Part shown: piece after piece, positions 7,073 to 14,758 of the stretch | How positions within the stretch are numbered: position 1 is the stretch's first letter | How the letters are laid out: every line of letters begins with the position of its first letter | Assembly: GCA_900770895.1 (NCBI GenBank) | Contig: CAAGMF010000047.1 | Location: 1-20,163 of the forward strand | DNA: 20,163 bases | Source of the DNA: an uncultured Mitsuokella sp. | Lineage (GTDB): Bacteria > Bacillota > Negativicutes > Selenomonadales > Selenomonadaceae | Reading direction: 5' to 3' | The notes under the pieces: model-generated | What the model was told of the DNA's origin: nothing | Databases searched by the model: none | What the model saw: the letters and a program-made list of their open reading frames with translations, nothing else | Translations under genes and position numbers: made by a program

Positions 7073-7875
7073 AACGATGCGCCTCCCTTCCCAGATGATG
7101 GTGCCGGCTGCTCTGTCTCCGCGCTCGCATCTGCCGCAGCTGTGTCATCCAGCACTGATACGGCCGGCATGTACTGTGGCGCCAGACGTTGGCGGGTCAG
7201 GATGAGCACGACGAGGATCGTCACCATCGCCGGTATCATGAATGAATCAGCGCCGAAAAGCGCGAGGCAGCCGCCGGCGGCCACGAGCCCCAGCAGGGCG
7301 GTCGCATGGCATTTCTCGTTCAGCCACTGCTCGAGGAATATGACGACGAACATGGCCGTCATGACGAAGCCGAGGCCCGTCGTATCAAAAGGCAGCATGC
7401 CGCCGACCAGGCCGCCGATCAGGGCACTGAATACCCAGTAGCCTTCATCGAGCCATGTGATCCAGAGCATGAACCAGCCGCGGTCGACGCCCTCCGGCAG
7501 ATGGCGCTTCGCGGTGAACAGTATGGAGAACGTCTCATCGCAGAGCCCGTAAATGAGGAAGAACCGCTTCCACCCCAGCCCCCGGTACGTGTCGAACAGT
7601 GCCAGCCCATAGAATAGATGGCGGGCCTGTATCAGCAACGCCAGCAAGAACGATGCGAGCGGTGCAAAGGGCGCCATGAGCATCGTGACGGCGACGAACT
7701 CGAGCGAGCCGCCGAAGATGACGAGCGCCATGAGGAACGGATAGTAGAACGGGAAGCCCATGACATTCATGTAGACGCCGTAGGCAAAGCCCAGAAAAGC
7801 AAAGCCTGTGAGTATGGGCACCGTATAAGGAAAAGCCGCCTGCAGAGCCTGCAGGCGGTAGTTTTTCTGAGTCAT
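7069..7875 (-). CDS. azlC: AzlC family branched-chain amino acid permease
   Basis: Large subunit of the AzlCD exporter, 268 residues, multi-pass inner membrane protein. The family features visible are FAFLGFAYGV near the N-terminus, GGSLEFVAV (about 53-61), the ARHLFYG motif (about 84-90), YGLCDETF (about 106-113) and repeated hydrophobic segments. A hydrophilic acidic and alanine-rich tail of some 30 residues follows the last helix. The frame is open a further 76 codons upstream, but that part lies inside aroF in another frame, has no hydrophobic or conserved character, and is rejected. ATG at 7875 is preceded by GGTGA at a short distance. It starts 23 nt after the aroF stop and overlaps azlD, so it is most likely in the aroF operon. 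Confidence 0.88.
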   Translation of the reverse strand: MTQKNYRLQALQAAFPYTVPILTGFAFLGFAYGVYMNVMGFPFYYPFLMALVIFGGSLEFVAVTMLMAPFAPLASFLLALLIQARHLFYGLALFDTYRGLGWKRFFLIYGLCDETFSILFTAKRHLPEGVDRGWFMLWITWLDEGYWVFSALIGGLVGGMLPFDTTGLGFVMTAMFVVIFLEQWLNEKCHATALLGLVAAGGCLALFGADSFMIPAMVTILVVLILTRQRLAPQYMPAVSVLDDTAAADASAETEQPAPSSGKGGASL

Positions 7876-7898
7876 CCAATCACCAAATCTGCAAAATA

Positions 7899-8930
7899 TC
7901 AGATATCTTCGGGGACGATATGCTCGTCCTTCATGAACTGGGACAGTTTCTTTATGCCGTCCATGATCTCGCGGTAGTTCTCCGGGGTCAGCGACTGCGG
8001 GCCGTCCGAGAGCGCCTTGGCCGGGTTCGGATGGACCTCCATCATGAGACCGTCCGCGCCTGCCGCGATGGCAGCAAAAGCCATCGGCTTCACCATGCGC
8101 CATTTGCCGGTGCCATGGCTCGGATCGACGATGATCGGCAGATGCGAGAGGTGCTTGACGGCAGCCACGGCACTGAGGTCGAGCGTGTTGCGCGTATAGG
8201 TCTCATAGGTGCGGATACCGCGCTCACAGAGGACGACGTTCGGATTGCCCTCGTTCATGATGTACTCAGCGGCATTGAGCCATTCGTCGAGCGTGGCGGC
8301 GAGGCCGCGTTTCAGCAGGACCGGCTTGCCGCATTTGCCGACTTCGCGCAGCAGACCGAAGTTCTGCATGTTGCGAGCGCCGACCTGGAGCATGTCGGCG
8401 TACTCAGCTACCGCTGGCAGTGCCTCGACGGTCGTCACCTCGGTCACGACGCGCAGGCCCGTGCGCTCACGCGCCTCAGCCAGATACTCGAGGCCCTGTT
8501 TCTCGAGCCCCTGGAAAGAGTAGGGTGACGTGCGCGGCTTGTATGCGCCGCCGCGCAAAAACTGAGCCCCGGCCGCCTTCACGATGTCGGCCGCCTCGAA
8601 CAGCTGCTCCTTGCTCTCGACAGCACACGGGCCGGCCATGACGACGGGGTTGCCATCACCGATCTTGATGCCGGCGACATCGATGACGCTCGACTGGGGG
8701 TGGAATTCGCGGCTCGCGAGCTTGTAGCTCTTCGATATGGAGACGCTCTTCTCGACGCCGGGCAGGGCATCGACAGCTACGGAGGCCATGCGGCTCTTGT
8801 CGCCGATGACTCCGACGATCTTCTGCTGCGTGCCCTCCATGACCTTGGCCTCGAGGCCTACCGACTGGATGGCTTCGATGACGCCTTTGATGTCCGCCGC
8901 TTTGGCGTCCGGGTTCATGATTATGACCAT
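7899..8930 (-). CDS. aroF: 3-deoxy-7-phosphoheptulonate (DAHP) synthase, type I-beta with N-terminal regulatory domain
   Basis: First enzyme of the shikimate pathway, condensing phosphoenolpyruvate with erythrose 4-phosphate. 343 residues. The first 70 or so form the ferredoxin-like regulatory domain of I-beta enzymes (start MVIIMNPDAKAADI). The TIM-barrel part shows VVMAGPCAVES (about 95-105), RGGAYKPRTSPYSFQG (about 125-140), LLKRGLAAT, the metal-binding CERGIRTYE, VDPSHGTGK, and the C-terminal VHPNPAKALSDGPQSL. All catalytic landmarks are present. ATG at 8930 has AAAGGGG upstream at about 8 nt. It lies 52 nt after pheA. The short N-terminal domain usually binds an aromatic product as feedback inhibitor in this subfamily. 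The symbol is by family; aroG or aroA(G) naming is also used. Confidence 0.93.
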   Translation of the reverse strand: MVIIMNPDAKAADIKGVIEAIQSVGLEAKVMEGTQQKIVGVIGDKSRMASVAVDALPGVEKSVSISKSYKLASREFHPQSSVIDVAGIKIGDGNPVVMAGPCAVESKEQLFEAADIVKAAGAQFLRGGAYKPRTSPYSFQGLEKQGLEYLAEARERTGLRVVTEVTTVEALPAVAEYADMLQVGARNMQNFGLLREVGKCGKPVLLKRGLAATLDEWLNAAEYIMNEGNPNVVLCERGIRTYETYTRNTLDLSAVAAVKHLSHLPIIVDPSHGTGKWRMVKPMAFAAIAAGADGLMMEVHPNPAKALSDGPQSLTPENYREIMDGIKKLSQFMKDEHIVPEDI

Positions 8931-8982
8931 TATGTTTCCCCTTTCCAGATAGATATGGGTTATTTTACGACTCCGATATGAA

Positions 8983-9867
8983 TTACTCGCGCTGCGCCGT
9001 GATGACTGGAAAGCGGCCGAGGTCCTTCAGCCAGGCGGTATGTCCCTTGAGCGCCTCGAGCGCCGGGGCGATCCCCTCCGGGGCGCTGTTCGTCTCGAGC
9101 TCGAAAAAGAATATATAGGTGCCGAGCCTCGTGCGGGCCGGACGGGATTCGATGCGGTTCAGGTTCACATGGCGGCGCGCGAATTCCTCGAGCACGCCGC
9201 AGAGCGCACCGGCCTCATTCGAAGCCAGCTGGCAGATGACGACCATCTTCTCATAGGGCAGCAGCGGCAGGCCGGCCGCGTGGTCGCGGCGTCGCACCTC
9301 GAAAAACCGGGTCGCATTCGCCATGTTGTCCTGGATATCGCGCGCGATGACCTCGAGTCCAAGCAGCTGGGCTGCCCGCGCCGTGCCGATGGCAGCCCAG
9401 CCGGAATCCGCCGGCGCCTCAGCGACGATCTGCGCCGCCCGGGCCGTCGATGCCGTCTTCACAAGCTCGGCCTGCGGCTGATGCTGCTGCAGATAGCTGC
9501 GGCACTGGGATATGGGCTGGGCATGCGAGTAGATGCGCGTGATCGCTGCCTCGCGGCTGCGGGCCAGCAGATTGTTGCGCACCGGCCATACGAGCTCGCG
9601 CGCTATGACATGCTCCTGCTCGGAGTGCGCGAGTGTGTCGAGCGTGATATTGATGCTGCCCTCGAGCGAATTCTCGACCGGCACGAGGCCGGAGTCGACC
9701 TCGCCGTCATCGACGGCCTGCAGGACATCGTATATCTCTCCATAGGGCACGAGCTCCGGTACCGGCTGGCCAGCTCGCTCGATTGCCTGACACAGGTAGA
9801 TCGCTGCAGCCTCGCTGTGCGTGCCCTGAGGCCCGAGGTAGCCGAGCCGCTCTCTTTTCTCACTCAT
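8983..9867 (-). CDS. pheA: Prephenate dehydratase
   Basis: Stand-alone prephenate dehydratase (phenylalanine synthesis), 294 residues, with no chorismate mutase domain. Catalytic PDT part: LGYLGPQGTHSE (about 7-18), LVPVENSLEGSIN (about 61-73), SHAQPISQCR, and the essential NATRFF (TRF at about 186-188). The C-terminal ACT domain (about 210-290) has the ESRP phenylalanine-sensing motif (about 240-243), so feedback inhibition by phenylalanine is expected. I chose ATG at 9867: it sits 8 nt after GGAG, whereas the GTG at 9873 that overlaps the exonuclease stop is only 2 nt from it. Placed between the exonuclease and aroF. Confidence 0.94.
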   Translation of the reverse strand: MSEKRERLGYLGPQGTHSEAAAIYLCQAIERAGQPVPELVPYGEIYDVLQAVDDGEVDSGLVPVENSLEGSINITLDTLAHSEQEHVIARELVWPVRNNLLARSREAAITRIYSHAQPISQCRSYLQQHQPQAELVKTASTARAAQIVAEAPADSGWAAIGTARAAQLLGLEVIARDIQDNMANATRFFEVRRRDHAAGLPLLPYEKMVVICQLASNEAGALCGVLEEFARRHVNLNRIESRPARTRLGTYIFFFELETNSAPEGIAPALEALKGHTAWLKDLGRFPVITAQRE

Positions 9868-9869
9868 GC

Positions 9870-10529
9870 TCACTGCTCCAAATCCAGGTTAGCCAGCTCC
9901 GGACAGAGATCGCCGATACTGGTCGCCAAATCATCCTTGGGCTGCAGGATATCGAGCACCGGCTTCATCGTCTCGCGGAACTTCTCATCATCCTGCATGA
10001 GCACGAGGATCGCGCTCGTGTTGATCGCGTCGTCGAGTGCCGTATGCTGCGTCCCTTCGAATTTATGGTCCATGGCGCCGAGAGCATACTTCAGCGACAG
10101 GTTGTTGTGCAGGCCGATGCGGTCATCGAACACCTTCTGCAAGTCCACCCAGCGGTCGTCGAGCCATTTCGTATCGAAATTGGGCAGTTTGTAGCGGCAT
10201 TCGCGATGGAGCTGGCGGATATCCGACATGCTCCACGAGTATATCTTCGTCTCGGCCTCGCCGACCCAGTCCACGAATTCCTGCATGCATTTCTCGAACA
10301 GCTCGGCATGCTCGACTTTCGCCTGCGTGATGCCGGTCAGCTCGACGATATGCTTCTTGATCGGGCCATAGGCCGGATGCACGTAGCAGCGGAACGTGTC
10401 CTGCTGCTGGAACTCCGCATCGAGCCGCACGGCTCCTATCTCGATGACTTCTTCGCTCAGCCGGCGCCGCACCTCGCGGTACTCGCGCCCCACGGGATTC
10501 ATCTCGAGATCTATGACAATATGATTCAT
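9870..10529 (-). CDS. DEDDh 3'-5' exonuclease (KapD/ERI-1 like)
   Basis: Single-domain RNase T/DnaQ-fold exonuclease of 219 residues. The five DEDDh positions are visible: D7 and E9 in VIDLEM, D103 in SMSD, H162 and D167 in QHTALDDA. These bind two metal ions and activate water. Closest in shape to KapD/ERI-1-like exonucleases of Firmicutes, which are small and lack polymerase or helicase partners; substrate (RNA or DNA) is not known. No membrane or signal sequence. It is the first gene after the promoter at 10572-10600 and its stop overlaps the region of the pheA start. The ribosome site before the ATG is weak; a four-codon ORF with a better site overlaps its start (10526-10540). Confidence 0.87.
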   Translation of the reverse strand: MNHIVIDLEMNPVGREYREVRRRLSEEVIEIGAVRLDAEFQQQDTFRCYVHPAYGPIKKHIVELTGITQAKVEHAELFEKCMQEFVDWVGEAETKIYSWSMSDIRQLHRECRYKLPNFDTKWLDDRWVDLQKVFDDRIGLHNNLSLKYALGAMDHKFEGTQHTALDDAINTSAILVLMQDDEKFRETMKPVLDILQPKDDLATSIGDLCPELANLDLEQ

Positions 10530-10540
10530 ATATTCTTCAT
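10526..10540 (-). promoter_or_regulatory. Minimal upstream ORF overlapping the exonuclease start
   Basis: On the minus strand ATG AAG AAT ATA TGA encodes M-K-N-I and stops in the sequence ATGA that contains the exonuclease ATG. AAGGA lies 6 nt before this first ATG, while nothing good precedes the exonuclease ATG itself. Ribosomes ending on this short ORF could re-initiate on the exonuclease. It may equally be chance, since four codons carry little statistical weight. Confidence 0.3.
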
Positions 10541-10571
10541 CTCTGTTCCTTCGCCAAAATCAGTTAGTGAT

Positions 10572-10600
10572 ATTGTACTAGTAAATCCTTAAGAACGCAA
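10572..10600 (-). promoter_or_regulatory. Sigma-70-type promoter of the exonuclease-pheA-aroF-azlCD operon
   Basis: On the minus strand TTGCGT (10595-10600) and TACAAT (10572-10577) are separated by exactly 17 nt. Transcription would start near 10565, giving a leader of about 36 nt before the exonuclease ATG. The spacing and hexamers are good for the housekeeping sigma factor. Confidence 0.65.
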
Positions 10601-10855
10601 GCCGACAAAACACCTCTTTCGTCAGCTTCGCTGACACCTTCCCCTGAGGGGAAGGCTTCGGACCTATAGCCTTCTCCTCAGGAGAAGGGGGACCGCGCTA
10701 GCGGTAGATGAGGTGGGCTGGGACATGGCACTGTATTTAGAGTAAAAGCTCTAAGTAGCGAATCACTCGTGCTACACCTCATCCGTCAGCCTGCGGCTGA
10801 CACCTCCCTATATAATCTAGGGAAAGCTCCCGAAAGCTTCCCCTGAGGGGAAGGC
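10601..10855. repeat. Cluster of three palindromic dispersed-repeat units
   Basis: No gene fits between the exonuclease promoter and the EAL gene. Three related units are seen: A, plus orientation, 10611-10656; B, inverted, 10669-10715; C, plus, 10775-10855. Each starts with CACCTC, holds a first short palindrome (A GTCAGCTTCGCTGAC, B ACCGCTAGCGCGGT, C GTCAGCCTGCGGCTGAC), and ends in a second one of the type CCTTCCCCTGAGGGGAAGG. The first palindrome varies with compensating changes. A and B face each other and could pair into one long hairpin. Unit C is enlarged by extra small hairpins (CCCTATATAATCTAGGG and AAGCTCCCGAAAGCTT) and ends directly at the EAL stop codon. The pattern resembles REP/MITE-like dispersed elements; there is no transposase here. 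Confidence 0.8.
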
Positions 10856-13765
10856 TCAGAGATGATCGCGCAGGAAGGCGGTGAATTCTTTTTCGGGGAG
10901 TGGCTTGCTGTAGAGGTAGCCCTGGCCGTAGTCGCAGTTCAGGTCGCGCAGCATCTGCTCCTGCTCGGCCGTCTCTATGCCCTCGCAGATGACCTTCATA
11001 TTCAGCACGTGGCCAAGGTCGATCATATGGGCGATGACCTGCTGCATGCGCTCGCTGTTCTCCGAGGCCAGGAGCATGGAGCGGTCGAGCTTCATGACAT
11101 CGAGCGGCAGGTAGTTCAGCAGTGAGAGGTCGCTGTAGCCGCTGCCGAAATCATCCATATCGATGGCGAATCCCATACCCTTCAGCGCGGTGACTACGGC
11201 CAGGGCATGCTCGCGCTGCTGCTCCGTAGCGAAATCAAAGGCCGACTCCAATAGCTCCAGCGCCACCTCGTCCTTGATATCGTACGCCTGGACCATCTGC
11301 CTCATGTGCTTCAGGTAGCCGCGCTCCTGCATGTGCAGGCGGGACTGGTTGACGGATATCGGGACGACGGGCAGCCCGGTTTCCTCCCGTGCTTTCTGGA
11401 AAGCCATGACATGCTCGAGCATATAGAAATCAAGCTGCGTGATGAAGCCATTGCTCTCGAACAGGCTGATGAACTCGCCCGGCGGCAGGAAGCCCAGCTC
11501 CGGGCTCGTCCAGCGCACGAGTGCCTCCGCGCCGATGCATTGATGCGTCACGAGGTCGTATTTCGGCTGATACCAGACAGCGAATTCCTCGCGTTCCAAT
11601 GCCTGCTGCTGGGCACTCTCCATACGGTTGTGCAGCTGCTCCTTTTCCTGCAGCTCATGGTTGAAGAACAGGATCGGATGCGCCATCTGAGCGGCGATGT
11701 AGGCATTATTCGTCGCGTGATGAATATCGCTCTCCACGTCGCGCAACCAGCAGATACCGACCCGGATGCCCACGTGGATGGACATCTTGCCAACATGGAT
11801 ATATTCCTGAGCTTTGAGGAAAGCCCGCACGCGCGCCTCGAGCTCCTCCGCCTCGATCGGCCTGGTCAGCACGGAGAGACGGCCGTTACCGGTATTGATG
11901 GCATGCGTCTGGATCCATTCCTGCTCGCCATCCAGCTTGTCGCTCAGATGACCGAACAGCGACAGCACCGTCTCGCTGCCATAGGTGGACTGCAGCGTAC
12001 TGAGCCGCGGTATGCTGAGCACCACGACTGCCATGCGGTTGATTTCTTCTGCTTTCCGCCTCAGGAGCAGTTCCCTGCAGCGCTTGTCGAACCAGCGCCG
12101 ATTCGGGCGTCCCGTATTCGGGTCCTGATAGATGAGCTGCTGCACCTCAGCGAAATGACGACGCCGCAACACGAACAGGCGCCAGCCCAGCAGAGCCAGA
12201 ATCGAGCCGAAAATCAGTATGCCCGCCACGAAGCGCTCCGGATACGCATACAAGAGCGACTTCAGGCTGCGCTGCGAGGTCACCTGCCGGTCATGCTGCG
12301 AGGCGATATCCATCACTGCCTGCGGCCCGATATGATTGATCTCTTTATCCAGGATCGTCAGCATGTTCACATTGCAGTGCTTCGATACGGCTACACAGAT
12401 CGGGTAGTAAAAGGCAACGCTGCCATACTGCACGAGCTCAGGGTAGTCACCGCTCAGCAGGGCATACTGGACGACGTCCTGCGGCAGATAGGTGATATCG
12501 GCCCGGCCATCGCGGACCGCCTGCAGGCAGTCCTCCGGTGAATCGAGCAGCTGAGTACGCAGCTCGGGATGCAGGTCGGGCAGCATGTGACGCGACACAT
12601 AGCCTGGGAAAGTGGCCACAAGCGGATTGTCCGGTACCCGGCCCCGGCGCGCGACAGCCGTATAGTAGACCGTCATATACGGCTTCGTCGCATCGAGCTC
12701 ATAGTTGGCAAGATGCCCGTAGTCCTCCGAGGAATTGAGCAGGATATCGGCCTCGCCCCTGGCGATGATATCATAGGCTTCCTCATAGCTCTGCACGGGG
12801 ATATAGGAGAACGTTATGCCCAGATCCCGCTCCATCTGCTCAGCGATCTGATAGACCGTGCCCGCCAGCTGTCCGTTTTCATCGACGTAGCAGTAGGGGC
12901 GCGCCCGCGCCACCGCCACCGCCTTGATCGGCGCGCTCCTGCGCATCTGCAGGTACTCGCGCTCCGATTTCGTCAGCAGCAGCGATGTACTTTTCCGCAG
13001 GTGATATTGAGAGAACAGCCGCATCGTAAACATGGGCCGGTTGACTGCGAGCTGATCTGCCGCCATATCCAGTTTGTGCAGCAGTTCCGTGTTGCCCTTG
13101 CGCACCGCAAAGTATTCCTGCATGATGCCGAAAGCAGCCACCCGGTCCGGCTCGTCTTCATCCAGCAGGCTGTTGTTTATGGCACCGTCGATTTCACCAC
13201 TGTCCTCAGCCGCCTGCATGGCGGCCAGCGAGTCATATTCCCGCAAGTCGTATTTGATGCCGGCAGCCCGAATTCCCTCGAAAACAAAAGGGTTGGCCTG
13301 TCTGGGGACCGCGCCCAGCCGCAAAATCCCATCGCCATCCAGCATCCTGTTGAAAGCATCGATGCCTCCACGCATCGAGATGCTCGAATAAGTGACACCG
13401 GTCGGCAGACGTGAAAAATCCATCTGTGTCCGGTAGTGCGGACGTTTTATGACGCCCGCCAGGACATCGACGTCTCCATTTTCCAGCATCTGCAGTTCCT
13501 CGTCCCAGCTGGAAGCCGGACAGAACTGCACATCATAGCCCGCATAGCTGGCCAGAGCCACCATATAGTCGGTATCCTTGCCGTAATATATGCCGGCATC
13601 ATCCTGCTCCTCGTATCCTGCCGCCAGCTGTCCGATGCCCACGCGCAGCACCGGCCGCGTCTGCGATTCAGCACCGGCCGTCAGCGCCAGGCAGCTGCTC
13701 TCCAGCAATACGACGCTCAGACATAGCAGCCGTCTGAGCCAGTCAATCACACATTTCTTGCACAT
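10856..13765 (-). CDS. Membrane EAL-domain c-di-GMP phosphodiesterase with two periplasmic solute-binding-like domains and a degenerate GGDEF
   Basis: A 969-residue sensor protein. A hydrophobic signal region (about 8-33) is followed by two tandem periplasmic SBP_bac_3-like domains (about 40-265 and 280-490), one transmembrane helix (about 510-530, ending in RRRH), a GGDEF-fold domain (about 545-690) and a C-terminal EAL domain (about 720-965). The signature GGDEF is replaced by GNGRL, so cyclase activity is unlikely. The EAL side is intact: GAEALVRW (about 742-749), ISVNQSR, ELLES, DMDDFGSGYSDL, VMKLDR, CEGIET and QGYLYSKPL supply the metal-binding and catalytic E, N, E, D-D, K, E and Q. Predicted to hydrolyse c-di-GMP in response to a periplasmic amino-acid-like ligand (inferred). 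The ATG at 13765 has AGAGGTG 6 nt before it and is preferred over the GTG three codons upstream. Confidence 0.9.
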   Translation of the reverse strand: MCKKCVIDWLRRLLCLSVVLLESSCLALTAGAESQTRPVLRVGIGQLAAGYEEQDDAGIYYGKDTDYMVALASYAGYDVQFCPASSWDEELQMLENGDVDVLAGVIKRPHYRTQMDFSRLPTGVTYSSISMRGGIDAFNRMLDGDGILRLGAVPRQANPFVFEGIRAAGIKYDLREYDSLAAMQAAEDSGEIDGAINNSLLDEDEPDRVAAFGIMQEYFAVRKGNTELLHKLDMAADQLAVNRPMFTMRLFSQYHLRKSTSLLLTKSEREYLQMRRSAPIKAVAVARARPYCYVDENGQLAGTVYQIAEQMERDLGITFSYIPVQSYEEAYDIIARGEADILLNSSEDYGHLANYELDATKPYMTVYYTAVARRGRVPDNPLVATFPGYVSRHMLPDLHPELRTQLLDSPEDCLQAVRDGRADITYLPQDVVQYALLSGDYPELVQYGSVAFYYPICVAVSKHCNVNMLTILDKEINHIGPQAVMDIASQHDRQVTSQRSLKSLLYAYPERFVAGILIFGSILALLGWRLFVLRRRHFAEVQQLIYQDPNTGRPNRRWFDKRCRELLLRRKAEEINRMAVVVLSIPRLSTLQSTYGSETVLSLFGHLSDKLDGEQEWIQTHAINTGNGRLSVLTRPIEAEELEARVRAFLKAQEYIHVGKMSIHVGIRVGICWLRDVESDIHHATNNAYIAAQMAHPILFFNHELQEKEQLHNRMESAQQQALEREEFAVWYQPKYDLVTHQCIGAEALVRWTSPELGFLPPGEFISLFESNGFITQLDFYMLEHVMAFQKAREETGLPVVPISVNQSRLHMQERGYLKHMRQMVQAYDIKDEVALELLESAFDFATEQQREHALAVVTALKGMGFAIDMDDFGSGYSDLSLLNYLPLDVMKLDRSMLLASENSERMQQVIAHMIDLGHVLNMKVICEGIETAEQEQMLRDLNCDYGQGYLYSKPLPEKEFTAFLRDHL

Positions 13766-13840
13766 CCCGCGCACCTCTCACTCACCCTTGCCATAAGTGG
13801 TATAAATGACGGCGCTTTCGCAGCCCGTGTCCGCGTACCC

Positions 13841-14716
13841 TCAGCCCTGACGCCAAGCGATTACTACGCGCTCGATGCCCCCATAGTCACGCAATATCTC
13901 GGTGCGCTCTTTCTCCAGCAGCGGGTTCCCCGCCGCGAGCTCAGCCACGCGCTCCGCCTCATCGATGCCGACTTCGACAGCGATGAATCCTCCCGGCGCC
14001 AGCAGGGCCGGTGCTTCGGCAAACAGCCGGCGGTAGCAGTCGAGGCCGTCCGCCCCGCCGGCCAGCGCCACCTGCGGCTCGCAGCGCACCTCAGGCTGCA
14101 GCCTCTGCATATCGGCATCATCGATATAGGGCGGATTCGATAATATGGCCGCGTAGCGCTCGGGCCGGGCCGCGAGCGGAGCCACCAGATCACCCGTGAG
14201 GAACTCGACGCGGTCTGCCACGCCCAGCGTCTCGGCATTCTCCTCCGCTACCGCGCGGACCGCCGGCGATATATCCACCGTCACGGCCCGGGACTCATCG
14301 AGCAGCTTCAGCACGGACAGACATATAGCTCCCGAGCCGGTGCCGATGTCCGCAAAAAGCTTTTCGCCGTCGATTTTCGCCAGACGCTCGATAGCCGCCT
14401 GCACGAGTATCTCGGTGTCAGGCCGCGGCACGAGCACATCCTTCGTCACGCGGAACGGGAGACCCATGAACTCTTTCTCGCCGATGATATAGGCCACTGG
14501 CTCCCGGGCGGCCCGGCGCTTCACCATCTCGCGGAAGCGGGCCAGTTCTCCCGGCTCCAGTGGCTGGTCGAAATGCGTGTACAGGTATATGCGCGGCTCA
14601 TCGAGCAGATAGGCCAGCAGCACCTCGGCATCGAGCCGCGGCGTCTCTATGCCATGCTCGGCAAAAAAGCCCTGCGTCCATTTCAGCATGCGCGCGATCG
14701 TCCATACATCAGCCAT
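13841..14716 (-). CDS. prmC: Peptide chain release factor N5-glutamine methyltransferase
   Basis: S-adenosylmethionine-dependent methyltransferase of 291 residues that modifies the GGQ glutamine of RF1 and RF2. N-terminal helical domain (1-75) with the PVAYIIGEKEF segment; Rossmann-like domain with the AdoMet loop FADIGTGSGAI (about 121-131), VDIS, and the catalytic SNPPYI (NPPY at 194-197). The usual HemK/PrmC length. ATG at 14716 lies 11 nt after AAGGAG. It is 42 nt downstream of prfA, the gene of its substrate, the standard bacterial order. Confidence 0.95.
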   Translation of the reverse strand: MADVWTIARMLKWTQGFFAEHGIETPRLDAEVLLAYLLDEPRIYLYTHFDQPLEPGELARFREMVKRRAAREPVAYIIGEKEFMGLPFRVTKDVLVPRPDTEILVQAAIERLAKIDGEKLFADIGTGSGAICLSVLKLLDESRAVTVDISPAVRAVAEENAETLGVADRVEFLTGDLVAPLAARPERYAAILSNPPYIDDADMQRLQPEVRCEPQVALAGGADGLDCYRRLFAEAPALLAPGGFIAVEVGIDEAERVAELAAGNPLLEKERTEILRDYGGIERVVIAWRQG

Positions 14717-14758
14717 TACAAGAGCCGCTCCTTCGTTTCAATATTATAGTCGCCAGTA

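Noticed and set aside
7876..8103. 76-codon N-terminal extension of AzlC
   Set aside because: It lies inside aroF in another frame on the same strand, has no conserved or hydrophobic character, and the ATG at 7875 has a plausible ribosome site and starts the conserved AzlC sequence.
9040..10194. 384-codon open frame on the plus strand
   Set aside because: Antisense shadow of pheA and the exonuclease, caused by GC-rich codon use; its translation has no recognisable domain and it crosses two well-supported genes.
11306..12541. 411-codon open frame on the plus strand
   Set aside because: Antisense to the EAL protein, whose domains are unmistakable; the product is low-complexity, H/R/Q-rich shadow sequence.
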